From NCBI RefSeq assembly GCF_002836515.1, contig NZ_PJBC01000061.1, positions 237,287 through 301,286 of the forward strand: DNA of 64,000 nt, in the 5' to 3' direction. Source of the DNA: Pseudomonas sp. Choline-02u-1. GTDB taxonomy: Bacteria; Pseudomonadota; Gammaproteobacteria; Pseudomonadales; Pseudomonadaceae. The translations under genes and the position numbers were made by a program. Positions 17,082-26,341 of the stretch are shown here, in pieces; within the stretch, counting starts at the first letter, position 1; every line of letters starts with the position of its first letter. The notes below the pieces were generated by a model. That model was not told the origin of the DNA and did not search any database. It saw only the letters and a program-made list of their open reading frames with translations.

Positions 17082-18266
17082 ATGCGGTTTATTGTGGGTC
17101 TGTTTCTCGGCATGTTGCTTGCGGGGTGCGAGCAACACGCCGCGCCAGCCCTCGACCAGCAACTCTACGTCTGGCAACGTCAATGGACGCCGGCGCATGA
17201 AGCGGCATTGCGCGACAGCCACGACGACTTCTCGACACTGCGCGTGCTGGCGTTGCAAGGTTTTGCGGGGGCGCGGTGGAGCAGGGCGCGGGTTGATCCG
17301 GCGTTGTTGACAACCGATGGCCGCCCGTTGATCGCAGTGATTCGCCTCGATGGCCAGATGCCGTCGCTGGACCAGGAGCAGGTCACCGCGCAGATTCTGC
17401 AAGTCATCGCCGATTGGCAGGCGCAGGGCCTTACGCTGAACGGTATCGAAATCGATCACGATGCCGGTAACGCACGGCTGACCGGATACGCTGGATTCCT
17501 CAAACATTTGCGTGCGGCCTTGCCGCCATCGTTGCCTTTGAGCATCACAGCGCTGCCGGCCTGGCTCGATAGCGCGCAGTTGCCAGCGCTGTTGCAAAGC
17601 GTCGACAGCAGCGTGCTGCAAGTTCACGCCGTGAGTGATCCGCGACTGGGTCTGTTCGATCACGAGCAGGCGTTGAAGTGGGCCAAGGCCTGGGCACGTG
17701 TCAGTGCCAAACCGTTCTATCTGGCGCTGCCGGCCTACGGCGTTGCGCTGTTGGAAAATGACGGCGGCGCGCCCGTGGTGGAAAGCGAAGTGCAACTTGA
17801 GCGCGGCGGTCAGCGCCGGGAATTGCTCGCCGATCCGCTGCAACTCAGCCAGCTGGCCAAGGCTTTGCGCGAAGCTCCGCCCGAGCATCTCGCCGGGCTG
17901 ATCTGGTTTCGCCTGCCGCTGGCCAATGATCGTCGCGCCTGGAGCCTGACTACGTTGCGCGCCGTGGCACGCGGCGATGTGCTGAACAGCCGATTGGGTC
18001 TGTCATTCAAAGAACTGGGCGGACTTTATGACGTTCAGCTCGAAAACCGCGGCAATCTCGACAGCCCCTGGCCCGCGCGAATCACGCTAAAGGCGCAGGG
18101 TTGCGCCGGCGCCGATGCGCTCGCCGGTTACTCGTTGCAACAAAGTGCCAATCTGCTTACCTTCTCCCGCCTGCGTGACGGCCGCTTGCCGGCTGGCGGG
18201 CAGCGCGCTATCGGTTGGGCGCGTTGTGCACATATTGATCAAGGAGGTTCGCATGTTGACCCGTAA
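17082..18266 (+). CDS. DUF3142-type lipoprotein
   Basis: 394 residues. The N-terminus is a lipoprotein signal: MRFIVGLFLGMLLAGC with lipobox LLAGC, Cys at about residue 16. The ATG at 17082 follows CAAGG and was chosen for this signal. The mature part contains LYVWQRQWTPAH near residue 28 and a glycoside-hydrolase-like stretch with NGIEIDHDAGNARLTGYAGFLK near residue 125, which recalls TIM-barrel proteins; I recognise it as the DUF3142 family. No enzymatic activity is established to my knowledge. The last 14 bp overlap the start of the next gene, so the two are probably co-expressed. It could bind or cleave a cell-surface glycan (inference). Confidence 0.8.
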   Translation: MRFIVGLFLGMLLAGCEQHAAPALDQQLYVWQRQWTPAHEAALRDSHDDFSTLRVLALQGFAGARWSRARVDPALLTTDGRPLIAVIRLDGQMPSLDQEQVTAQILQVIADWQAQGLTLNGIEIDHDAGNARLTGYAGFLKHLRAALPPSLPLSITALPAWLDSAQLPALLQSVDSSVLQVHAVSDPRLGLFDHEQALKWAKAWARVSAKPFYLALPAYGVALLENDGGAPVVESEVQLERGGQRRELLADPLQLSQLAKALREAPPEHLAGLIWFRLPLANDRRAWSLTTLRAVARGDVLNSRLGLSFKELGGLYDVQLENRGNLDSPWPARITLKAQGCAGADALAGYSLQQSANLLTFSRLRDGRLPAGGQRAIGWARCAHIDQGGSHVDP

Positions 18267-20388
18267 CTGGCCCCGCCATCTGCTTTGCCTGAGCCTCAGC
18301 CTGCCGCTGGGTTCGGCGCTGGCCTGCGGCCCGGACTTCCCCATGCGCTTGCTCGACAATCGCGCGCAGACCCTGGCCGATCTGCCCGAAGGCAGTTTCA
18401 GTTTCGAAATCAGCCGTTTGGGTAAAACCATTGCCGGGCTGAAAAATGTCACCGCCGCGACCCATAATCCCAATGATTACGCCGAAGACAACGCATCCGA
18501 GCTGGCGCGCGAACAGGCTGAGCAGCTTGGCCTGAGCACCGAGCAATACGCCGTGGTCAAGCGCCTGCGCGGGCTCAGCGATGCACGTCAGGCCGAGGAG
18601 CAGGGCGCCAGTCTGCCGGCGGAAATCCGTTTGTACGTCGCCGGCGCCGTGGCCTTCGCCAGCGGTGATCATCAATTGGCCACGGAGTATTTCAACAAGG
18701 TGCTGGGGCTGCCGGCAGAGCAGCGTCCGTTGCGCAGCACGTGGGCGGCGTATTCTCTGGGGCGCATCGCCTTTGCCATGAGCAACCAGGCGCACGACCG
18801 CAGCGCAGCGCTGGAGCAGGCACGCGATGCCTTCCGCCAGGCTCGGCAGTTGAGCATCGACGGCTTCAGCGATCCGCTGGAACTGGGCGTTGCCAGTCTC
18901 GGTGAAGAGGCACGCGCGTTGCGCAGCGCGGGCGACTGGAGCGCCGCCATCGAACTCTACGAAGCCCAGAACCTGCATGGCTCGGCGGTCGGTTACACGT
19001 CGCTCAAGCAACTGATGAACGAGCTGGCCGAGTTGCCCGAGGCTCAGCTGGCGAAACTGCTGCAGCAGCCAGCGGTGCAGCAACTGGTCACGGCGTGGCT
19101 GGTCAGCCGTCAGGGCTGGTCATTCGGCGAACAGCCGGCAAACGAAAAAAAGCTGGTAACGCTGTTGCAGAACAACACCCGTGGCAGCCACGACAATGCC
19201 GATCGACTGGCGGCGATGAGTTATCAGCAGGGCGACTACGCGTCTGCCAAGGCCTTTCTGGTAAACGCCGGGGACGGCGGGCTGGCCTGGTGGCTGCGGG
19301 CAAAACTGGCGGTGCGTGAGGGCGACATAACTGCCGCCGCCGCAGCGTACGCCAAAGCCGCCCAAGCCTTCCCGCAGAACGAGGACTGGGGTTATCGCCG
19401 CACACCGGACTGGGCGTTTGAAACGCTGCAGCCCAAATGCCGGGTCGAGGGCGAAAGCGCGATCCTGGCGCTGCAGCGCGGCGAATACCTTCAGGCTTTC
19501 GTGCAGTTGTATCGCAGTAACAGCATCTACTGGCTTGATGCCGCCACCGTTGCCGAACGGGTGCTGACGGTCGAGGAGCTCAAGCAGTACGTCGATGAGA
19601 ATGTGCCGGCGCCGCCGCCGTTGACTCAACAGGAGCGCGATAACTACGTGCCGCTGTCGGTGGCCGCCAACCTGCGCAATCTGCTCGGTCGGCGGTTGCT
19701 GCGTGAAGGGCGTTACGAAGAAGCGATCGCTTATTTCGCCAGTGACGATTTGCAACACAAGGCCCGGCTCTATGGCGAGCAACGGCTAAAGGCCGATGCT
19801 GCGTGGTGGCCGAGCAAACGCGCCAGTGCGTTGTACAACGCCGCATGGACGGCGCGGGAGTGGGGCATGGACATCCTCGGTTATGAGATGGCGCCTGACT
19901 ACGCCACATTCGGCGGCAACTACACGCTGGAGAGCACGAAGCTGGATGTCGGCCCGCTGATTTCTGCGGCGCAAGTGCAGCGCCAGCAGGCGAGCGCCGC
20001 GCAACCGGACCAGCGCTATCACTATCGTTTTGTTGCTACGTCATTGGCCAGCCGCGCGGCCGATAACCTGCCGCACACCAGTCAAGCGTTTGCCGCGGTG
20101 TTGTGCAACGCCGCCGGCTGGAACAGCAGCCTTGAAGACCAGAGTGCGCTGTATCAGCGCTACGTCAAGGAAGGTCCTTATGTGCCGTGGGCACAAGACT
20201 TCGGTAATCAGTGCCCGTACCCGGACTTCGAAAATGCCGACAAGCGCTACGTCACCCAGGTGACCGATGCCGTCCGTGCGACGCTGCGACCGTACAAGTG
20301 GCCGGTGCAGATCGGCGCGGTGCTGCTGGTCGCTGCTGCTGCGCTACTGCTGATCACCCGTCGTCAGCGCAAGGTGCGCAAAGGCTAG
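18253..20388 (+). CDS. Large exported protein of unknown function, helical repeat type with C-terminal anchor
   Basis: 711 residues. The ATG at 18253 has an ideal AAGGAGG 5 bp upstream, within the end of the lipoprotein gene. The product begins with a signal peptide (RHLLCLSLSLPLGSALACG), so Cys at about residue 24 could be a lipidation or disulfide site. The body is rich in Ala/Leu/Gln helices with TPR-like spacing, for example ALASGDHQLATEYFNKVLG-like and GDYASAKAFLVNAGDGG-like segments, suggesting tetratricopeptide/Sel1-like repeats for protein binding. A single membrane segment (VQIGAVLLVAAAALLLIT) followed by a basic tail lies at the C-terminus, so the repeats probably face the periplasm. 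I do not recognise a named family. Its coupling to the lipoprotein gene suggests a shared envelope role. Confidence 0.8.
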   Translation: MLTRNWPRHLLCLSLSLPLGSALACGPDFPMRLLDNRAQTLADLPEGSFSFEISRLGKTIAGLKNVTAATHNPNDYAEDNASELAREQAEQLGLSTEQYAVVKRLRGLSDARQAEEQGASLPAEIRLYVAGAVAFASGDHQLATEYFNKVLGLPAEQRPLRSTWAAYSLGRIAFAMSNQAHDRSAALEQARDAFRQARQLSIDGFSDPLELGVASLGEEARALRSAGDWSAAIELYEAQNLHGSAVGYTSLKQLMNELAELPEAQLAKLLQQPAVQQLVTAWLVSRQGWSFGEQPANEKKLVTLLQNNTRGSHDNADRLAAMSYQQGDYASAKAFLVNAGDGGLAWWLRAKLAVREGDITAAAAAYAKAAQAFPQNEDWGYRRTPDWAFETLQPKCRVEGESAILALQRGEYLQAFVQLYRSNSIYWLDAATVAERVLTVEELKQYVDENVPAPPPLTQQERDNYVPLSVAANLRNLLGRRLLREGRYEEAIAYFASDDLQHKARLYGEQRLKADAAWWPSKRASALYNAAWTAREWGMDILGYEMAPDYATFGGNYTLESTKLDVGPLISAAQVQRQQASAAQPDQRYHYRFVATSLASRAADNLPHTSQAFAAVLCNAAGWNSSLEDQSALYQRYVKEGPYVPWAQDFGNQCPYPDFENADKRYVTQVTDAVRATLRPYKWPVQIGAVLLVAAAALLLITRRQRKVRKG

Positions 20389-21014
20389 GCCTGTTGAATG
20401 AAGCTCAGGCGTACGGCGAAGCCAATCAACAGGCTGCCGAACAGCCATTGCTGAACGCGCTGGGCCGTTGGACTGTGTTGCAGCCAACGGCCCAATGCCG
20501 CACCGGTCAGGGCGACAGCACTGTCGAACAGCAGGCCGACGCTGACCAGCACCAAGCCAAGTAGAGCGAACTGGCCCAGCACCGGCGTGCCATGACTGAC
20601 GATGAATTGCGGCAGCAACACTGAGCAGAACAGCAAGGCCTTGGGGTTGAGCAGGTTGGTCAGCAGGCCGCGACGGATCGCCTGCCGCCATTGATCTTCG
20701 CTAGGTAGCTGTTCTTGCGTTTGCAGGTTCGGTACGAGCGGGCTGCGAAAACATTGAATGCCGATCCACAGCAGGTACGCCGCGCCCGCGATGCGCACCA
20801 CGTCAAACATCCACGGTGCCGTTTTGAACAGCGCCGCCAGCCCCAATGCCGCCAATGCCACGTGGCAGGCGCGGGCGATCGCCAGGCCCAACGCGGTGGC
20901 CAATGCCGCGCCGCGACCCTGCCGCGCACCGGTCTGCAACAGCAGGATCATGTCTGGCCCCGGCAAAAGAAGCACCACAGCCAGCGTCAGGATAAACAGC
21001 CAGAGACTTGCCAC
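20385..21014 (-). CDS. LysE/RhtB-family amino-acid exporter
   Basis: 209 residues with six hydrophobic segments. The family signature PGPDMILLLQTGARQGR is in the first loop (residues 18-34), and NLLNPKALLF near residue 120 is the second conserved motif. These inner-membrane proteins export amino acids or homoserine-type compounds. The start is GTG at 21014, preceded by GAGG. An Lrp/AsnC-type regulator is divergently placed 145 bp away, a common arrangement in which the regulator senses the exported amino acid (inference). Substrate unknown. Confidence 0.9.
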   Translation of the reverse strand: MASLWLFILTLAVVLLLPGPDMILLLQTGARQGRGAALATALGLAIARACHVALAALGLAALFKTAPWMFDVVRIAGAAYLLWIGIQCFRSPLVPNLQTQEQLPSEDQWRQAIRRGLLTNLLNPKALLFCSVLLPQFIVSHGTPVLGQFALLGLVLVSVGLLFDSAVALTGAALGRWLQHSPTAQRVQQWLFGSLLIGFAVRLSFIQQA

Positions 21015-21159
21015 GTCACGCCCTCGTTCGTTGTTGATGTGTGGGCGCCAGTCTAGAGCGAGAGGGCGGGGCAGGTGCTTGCGTAGTCGGCTTCAAAACA
21101 TGGCGGGTTTGGCATAACCTGCTGGTTTTCTGAGTTGTACCTATCGGGATCTGCCAAAG

Positions 21160-21633
21160 ATGAAACTCGACACTTACGACCGCAAGATTCTCGCCGCGCT
21201 GCAACGCAACGGCCGCGTGAGCAATGTCGAGCTGGCGGAAGAAATCGGCCTGTCCGCCTCACCGTGTTTGCGGCGGGTGCGCATGCTGGAAGAGGCAGGG
21301 GTGATTCGCGGCTATCAGGCCAATCTGGATCGTGATGAAGTCGGGTTGGGGCTGACGGTGTTTGTCGGCGTCAAAGTCGAGCGGCACAACGAAGAGCGGG
21401 CCGAGGCTTTTTATGCCGCCGTCACTGCATTGCCCGAGGTTGTCTCAGCGTTTCTGGTGTCCGGGGAGTCGGATTTCCTGTTGCAGATAGTCGTGCCTGA
21501 CCTGCGAGCGTATGACCGCTTTGTCAGTGGACACCTGCTCAAACTCCCGGGGGTGAGCGATATTCGCAGCAACTTTGCCATTCATACGGTGAAAGCGCCG
21601 GGTGCGTTGCCGTTAGGGCATCTGCCGCTGTAG
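21160..21633 (+). CDS. Lrp/AsnC-family transcriptional regulator
   Basis: 157 residues. N-terminal AsnC-type HTH (LDTYDRKILAALQRNGRVSN, then LAEEIGLSASPCLRRVRMLE) and a C-terminal RAM/AsnC ligand domain with VVSAFLVSGESDFLLQIVV. It is likely to bind an amino acid and to control the divergent LysE exporter and its own gene; I saw no clear operator. The gene is followed by a REP pair. Confidence 0.92.
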   Translation: MKLDTYDRKILAALQRNGRVSNVELAEEIGLSASPCLRRVRMLEEAGVIRGYQANLDRDEVGLGLTVFVGVKVERHNEERAEAFYAAVTALPEVVSAFLVSGESDFLLQIVVPDLRAYDRFVSGHLLKLPGVSDIRSNFAIHTVKAPGALPLGHLPL

Positions 21634-21650
21634 ACCGGGTAGCGCCATTG

Positions 21651-21709
21651 GCGAGCAGGCTCGCTCCCACAGGGGTAACGCATTCCAAAGTGGGAGCGAG
21701 CCTGCTCGC
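21651..21709. repeat. REP pair (GCGAGCAGGCTCGCTCCCAC family)
   Basis: Two perfect 20-bp arms in inverted orientation: 21651-21670 and 21690-21709, separated by 19 bp. This is the typical Pseudomonas 'GAGCGAGCCTGCTCGC' REP. It lies between convergent genes (Lrp regulator and lpd), a usual place for such elements. Confidence 0.95.
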
Positions 21710-21733
21710 GGAGGCGGCGGCAAGGTTTGAAAG

Positions 21734-23134
21734 CTACATTTGCGTCGCCATCCCCTCGACATTCATCGCCGCTTGGCGCAAGGCTTCCGAACGCGTCGGA
21801 TGCGGATGGCAGGTCAGTGCGATGTCCTCGGCCGACGCGCTGAACTCCATCGCCACACAAAACTCGCCGATCATCTCGCTCACGCTCGGCCCGACCAGAT
21901 GCACGCCGAGCACTTCATCGGTGCGCTCGTCGGCAAGGACTTTGGCAAAGCCTTCGGTTTCGTGATTGATCTTCGCCCGGCTGTTGGCCGTGAAGGGAAA
22001 CTTGCCAACCTTGTAGGCACGGCCCTCGGCCTTGAGTTGTTCTTCGGTCTGGCCGACGCTGGCCAGTTCCGGTTGGGTGTAGATGACGTTGGGGATCAGC
22101 GCGTAATTGACCTCGCCCGCCTTGCCGTGGATCTGCTCGACGCAGGCCATGGCCTCGTCTTCAGCCTTGTGCGCGAGCATCGGCCCGGAGGTGACGTCGC
22201 CGATCACCCAGACTCCGGCGGCTTCGGTGCGATGTTGTTTGTTGGCGAGCATGCCGCGTTTGTCGGTACTCAGGCCGACGTTCTCCAGCCCCAGGCCTTG
22301 GGTGTACGGCCGGCGCCCGATGGCCACCAGCACATAATCGGCTTCGATCAGCTCAGCCGTGCCGCCAGCGGCAGGCTCGACACTCAGCTGCACGCCTGTA
22401 GCAGAATGGGTGGCGCTGGTGACCTTTGAGCTCAACTTGAAGGCGATGCCCTGTTTGCTCAGCGCGCGCTGCAAGGTCTTGCCGGCCTCGGCATCGACAC
22501 CGGGGCAGATGCGGTCAAGGAATTCGACCACGGTGACCTGCGCGCCGAGTCGCCGCCATACCGAACCCAGCTCCAGGCCGATCACCCCGGCACCAATGAC
22601 CACGAGATGTTTGGGCACTTCACTGAGCGACAGCGCGCCAGTGGAATCGAGGATGCGCTGGTTGTCGATCTCGACGCCAGGCAGGGGAGTGGGCTCGGAG
22701 CCGGTGGCAATAATGATGTCCCTGGCGTTGAGCTCGGTCTTGCTGCCCTGGCCGTCGGTCACCGTCACTTTGCCCGGGCCGTCGATGTGGCCCCAGCCCT
22801 TGATCCAGTCGACTTTGTTCTTGCGAAACAGGAACTCGATGCCCTTGGTCAGGCCGGCGACGCTTTCGTCTTTCTGTTTCATCATCTGCGCAAGGTTCAG
22901 CGTCGGTTTGACCTCGATGCCGAGGTTGGCGAACTCCGGACCCACCGCAGCGGCGTACAGCTCTGAGGCGTGCAGCAAGGCTTTGGACGGCATGCAACCG
23001 ACGTTCAGGCAGGTGCCGCCCAGCGTTGAACGCCCCTCAACGCAAGCGGCCTTGAGCCCGAGCTGACCGGCGCGGATCGCTGCGTTATAACCGCCGGGGC
23101 CACCGCCCAGAATCACCACGTCATAGTTGCTCAT
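21734..23134 (-). CDS. lpd3: Dihydrolipoyl dehydrogenase (LPD-3 type)
   Basis: 466 residues. FAD-binding GGGPGGYNAA at the N-terminus, redox disulfide in GGTCLNVGCMPSKALL (residues 38-53), NAD-binding GAGVIGLELGSVW near residue 180, and the C-terminal catalytic His in CHPHPTRSEA near residue 445. It reoxidises dihydrolipoamide in 2-oxoacid dehydrogenase or glycine cleavage complexes. The start ATG (MSNYDVVILGG) is the family start; the open frame extends upstream without support. No E1/E2 genes are adjacent, fitting the separately encoded LPD-3 of Pseudomonas rather than LPD-Glc or LPD-Val. The naming is by resemblance. Confidence 0.93.
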   Translation of the reverse strand: MSNYDVVILGGGPGGYNAAIRAGQLGLKAACVEGRSTLGGTCLNVGCMPSKALLHASELYAAAVGPEFANLGIEVKPTLNLAQMMKQKDESVAGLTKGIEFLFRKNKVDWIKGWGHIDGPGKVTVTDGQGSKTELNARDIIIATGSEPTPLPGVEIDNQRILDSTGALSLSEVPKHLVVIGAGVIGLELGSVWRRLGAQVTVVEFLDRICPGVDAEAGKTLQRALSKQGIAFKLSSKVTSATHSATGVQLSVEPAAGGTAELIEADYVLVAIGRRPYTQGLGLENVGLSTDKRGMLANKQHRTEAAGVWVIGDVTSGPMLAHKAEDEAMACVEQIHGKAGEVNYALIPNVIYTQPELASVGQTEEQLKAEGRAYKVGKFPFTANSRAKINHETEGFAKVLADERTDEVLGVHLVGPSVSEMIGEFCVAMEFSASAEDIALTCHPHPTRSEALRQAAMNVEGMATQM

Positions 23135-23336
23135 GCGCTTGCTCCAGGTTGCTCGATGGGAATAGCCAAGATTAGTTGCGATAAAAATTATGCGCGTAAT
23201 ATGAGCGTTGCCGGACATTTCGGTCAAGGCTTCAGGCAAACGACAGCTGCGGCGTTTTTGAATAAGCGCAGTTGTGTACGAATATTTCACAGTTTCCGTT
23301 ATATCGTAACGCTACGACCAATTTAGCCGGGGTGAT

Positions 23337-25298
23337 ATGCAAGTCGATCTTGAGTTGGACGCCACGCCAGTGACCGGGCTGGCGCGGTTTCAGCAGGCAG
23401 CCGCGCAGGGGCGCAAGTTGCGCCGGCTGGCTTATGGTCTCGGCGCATTGGCCGGGCTGGGCTGGATGCTGGCGTTTTTCGTCGGCCTGTTTGCGCCGCA
23501 ATCGCTGTGGTTGCCGTTGTTGATCAACCAGAGTGCAGCGTTGCTGGTGCTGGTCGCCGGAGCGCAATCGGCGTGGTGGGTGGCGCAATGGCGCGCGCGG
23601 GTCATGCATCCGCCAGTTTCGCCGCCGGCAATGGTGGAGGCGGGCGTTGCAGGCGATGGCTGGTATGAAAGGTTGCTGGAGCGCTTGAGTCAGCGCAGCC
23701 GGCATCTGCTTGGACAAATCGGCGCGCCAACGTTATGGCTCGGCGGCTGGGCGTTACTGGTTCTGCTCAGTACAGAGCAGGTCTGGAATCTCACTTTACC
23801 TTCGGCGGCGTTGGGTCTTTCGGCGAACCTCGGTGCGGCATTGGCGTTGTTACTGGCGTTTGCCGTGCTGGTGGTAGAGCGGCAACTGGCGCAGGAGCCG
23901 TCGGCGCAATGGCCGGAAGCGGTGGCACTGGCGCAACTGTCCCGGGTGGTAATCATCACCCTTTTGATCAGCGCATTGTGTCTGCTGTTTGCCAGCGAAA
24001 CCGCAGTCTGGCCAGTGCGCGTTGCGGTATTCAGCGCAATCCTGCCGATGTCGGTGGCCATGGAACTGCTGTTGCGCGCCGTCCTGTCAGTCTTCAGCCC
24101 GCGCCGTGAACAACTTGAGCCGACCCTGCTGGCGCGCAGTGTCATCGCCGACATGCTGCGCTGGCCGCCACAGCCGTGGCTGGCGTTGCAACACGAAATG
24201 CACAATCGGTTCGGCATCGATCTGCGCCAAGTCTGGGCCTTCAGTTATATGCGCCGGGCCTTGTTGCCGGTGTTGGCGGTGGTCGCCCTGAGCGGTTGGC
24301 TGCTGACCGGCATCCATGAAATTCCCCTGCAAGGTCGCGGGATCTACGAGCGCTTCGGTAAACCGGAACAGGTATTCGGCCCTGGTTTGCATGCCGGTTT
24401 GCCTTGGCCATTGGGGCGGGTGATCTCCGTTGAAAACGGCGTGGTCCATGAACTGGCGACCAGTGTCGGCGACAAGCCAATCGCCGTGCAGTCCGACTCC
24501 GCTGAAGGCCCGGCGCCGCTGACCGCCAACCGGTTGTGGGATGCCAGCCACGTCAATGACAAATCCCAGGTCATCGCCAGCAGCCGCGGCGCGCAACAGG
24601 GCCTGCAAATCGTCAACATGGACGTGCGCTTTGTTTATCGCATCGGTTTGAACGACGAGGCGGCACTCGCCGCGACTTACAACAGCGCCGATGTCCCGAC
24701 CCTGATTCGCAGCACCGCCAGCCGCATTCTGGTTCACGATTTCGCCTCGCGTACCCTCGACGGTTTGCTGGGCGATGACAGGGCAGGGCTGGCCGAAAAA
24801 ATCGGCCGCGCGGTGCAAAGCGATCTGAACCACCTGAACAGTGGCGTGGAAATTCTCGCCACAGTGGTGGAAGCGATTCATCCGCCGGCGGGCGCGGCGA
24901 ATGCCTATCACAGTTTGCAAGCGGCGCAGATCGGCGCGCAGGCGTTGATCGCTCGCGAGCGCGGGGCGGCTGCGCAGGCCATTAACGAGGCGCAGTTGCA
25001 GGCGAGCACGGCGCGGGATCAGGCAACGGCCAATGCGCGGGAGATCAATGCCGCTGCACAAACGGCCGACCTGAAATTCGGCGCCGAACAAAAGGCGTTC
25101 GCCAATGCAGGCCAGGCCTTCGTGCTGGAGCAATATCTCAGCCAGCTCAGTCGGGGCCTGAGTAAAGCCAGGTTGCTGATACTCGACCATCGACTCGGCG
25201 GCAGCGCAAATGCGCCAACCATCGATCTGCGCACTTTCACTTTGCCGACTGATCCGTCCTCCCCACGCACCACCGTTCAGCCAGGAGCTACCCATTGA
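23337..25298 (+). CDS. Polytopic SPFH/HflK-like membrane protein
   Basis: 653 residues. The first 325 residues hold about seven hydrophobic segments (near 30-50, 55-80, 130-148, 155-178, 200-218, 225-248 and 305-325). They are followed by an SPFH/band-7 domain (about 330-570) with GRGIYERFGKPEQVFGPGLHAGLPWP at its start and a coiled-coil, Ala/Gln/Glu-rich stalk before residue 620. Canonical HflK has only one membrane helix, so the polytopic N-terminus is unusual. SPFH proteins oligomerise into rings or cages that organise membranes and membrane proteases. The ATG follows GGGGTGAT. It is the first of four genes joined by 4-bp overlaps ending in a P1B ATPase, which suggests a common assembly. 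Annotation pipelines call these 'protease modulator HflK', but hflKC proper sits with hfq/hflX, which is absent here. Confidence 0.85.
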   Translation: MQVDLELDATPVTGLARFQQAAAQGRKLRRLAYGLGALAGLGWMLAFFVGLFAPQSLWLPLLINQSAALLVLVAGAQSAWWVAQWRARVMHPPVSPPAMVEAGVAGDGWYERLLERLSQRSRHLLGQIGAPTLWLGGWALLVLLSTEQVWNLTLPSAALGLSANLGAALALLLAFAVLVVERQLAQEPSAQWPEAVALAQLSRVVIITLLISALCLLFASETAVWPVRVAVFSAILPMSVAMELLLRAVLSVFSPRREQLEPTLLARSVIADMLRWPPQPWLALQHEMHNRFGIDLRQVWAFSYMRRALLPVLAVVALSGWLLTGIHEIPLQGRGIYERFGKPEQVFGPGLHAGLPWPLGRVISVENGVVHELATSVGDKPIAVQSDSAEGPAPLTANRLWDASHVNDKSQVIASSRGAQQGLQIVNMDVRFVYRIGLNDEAALAATYNSADVPTLIRSTASRILVHDFASRTLDGLLGDDRAGLAEKIGRAVQSDLNHLNSGVEILATVVEAIHPPAGAANAYHSLQAAQIGAQALIARERGAAAQAINEAQLQASTARDQATANAREINAAAQTADLKFGAEQKAFANAGQAFVLEQYLSQLSRGLSKARLLILDHRLGGSANAPTIDLRTFTLPTDPSSPRTTVQPGATH

Positions 25299-26341
25299 GC
25301 CAGTCGCCTGTTCATGATGTTCACGACCACAGCGGCCACGACCACGACCACGGCCACGGCGGGCATCACCATCATCATGGCCATCATCACCACGGCAATC
25401 CGCAAGAGGCCGGACCATTTCCGTGGCGCCGTATGGGCTGGGCCGCGTTGCTGGTGGCGTTTGCCGTGGCCGCCGCGAGTCTGGTGCAAGTGCGCTCCGG
25501 TGAAGCCACAGTCATCACCCGTTTCGGAAATCCGTCCCGGGTCTTGCTTCATCCGGGTTTGAACTGGCGGTGGCCTGCACCATTCGAAGCGGCGATCCCG
25601 GTGGATTTGCGTCTGCGGACAACCTCCAGCGGTTTGCAGGATGTCGGCACCCGCGACGGTTTGCGCATTATTGTTCAGGCTTACGTGGGGTGGCAGGTAG
25701 AGGGTGATCCTGAACACGTGCAGCGCTTCATGCGCGCCGTGCAGAACCAGCCGGACGAAGCGGCGCGGCAGATCCGCACCTTCGTCGGCTCGGCCCTGGA
25801 GACTACGGCCAGCAGTTTCGACTTGGCCAATCTGGTCAACACCGATGCCAGCCAAGTGCACATCACCGATTTTGAAGCGCAGTTACGTCAGCAGATTGAT
25901 CAACAGTTGCTCGCCACTTATGGCGTGCGCGTGGTACAGGTCGGCATCGAGCGGCTGACTTTGCCTTCGGTCACACTCAGCGCCACGGTCGACCGCATGC
26001 GCGCCGAACGCGAAACTATCGCCACTGAGCGCACAGCCATCGGCAAACGCGAAGCGGCGCAAATTCGTTCCGCCGCCGAGCGCGATGCGCGCATCGTTCA
26101 GGCCGATGCAACAGTTAAAGCTGCTGACATCGAAGCGCAATCTCGGGTCGAAGCGGCGCAGATTTACGGTCGCGCCTACACCAGCTCGCCGCAGCTTTAC
26201 AACCTGCTGCGCTCGCTCGATACCCTGGGAACCATTGTCAGGCCGGACACTAAACTGATTCTGCGCACCGATGCCGCACCGTTCCGCGTATTGGTCGATG
26301 GCCCGCCGACTTTCGACAACAAGGCCGGATTGCAGCCATGA
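25295..26341 (+). CDS. SPFH/HflC-like protein with His-rich cytosolic tail
   Basis: 348 residues, starting at TTG (25295) that overlaps the previous stop, with AGGAG 6-9 bp upstream. Residues 1-34 hold 16 His plus Asp/Gly, a metal-buffering type of tail, then one membrane helix (about 47-66), then an SPFH domain opening with GEATVITRFGNPSRVLLHPGLNW and a charged coiled-coil arm near 240-300. The tail is cytosolic if the topology follows HflC reversed or in the usual Nin orientation; this I cannot decide. The tail plus the downstream metal ATPase points to delivery or sensing of a divalent metal (inference). Confidence 0.88.
   Translation: MSQSPVHDVHDHSGHDHDHGHGGHHHHHGHHHHGNPQEAGPFPWRRMGWAALLVAFAVAAASLVQVRSGEATVITRFGNPSRVLLHPGLNWRWPAPFEAAIPVDLRLRTTSSGLQDVGTRDGLRIIVQAYVGWQVEGDPEHVQRFMRAVQNQPDEAARQIRTFVGSALETTASSFDLANLVNTDASQVHITDFEAQLRQQIDQQLLATYGVRVVQVGIERLTLPSVTLSATVDRMRAERETIATERTAIGKREAAQIRSAAERDARIVQADATVKAADIEAQSRVEAAQIYGRAYTSSPQLYNLLRSLDTLGTIVRPDTKLILRTDAAPFRVLVDGPPTFDNKAGLQP

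Noticed and set aside
16278..17888. Minus-strand frame (about 536 codons) across the second methyltransferase and DUF3142 lipoprotein
   Set aside because: Spans two well-supported plus-strand genes and an inverted repeat; no motif.
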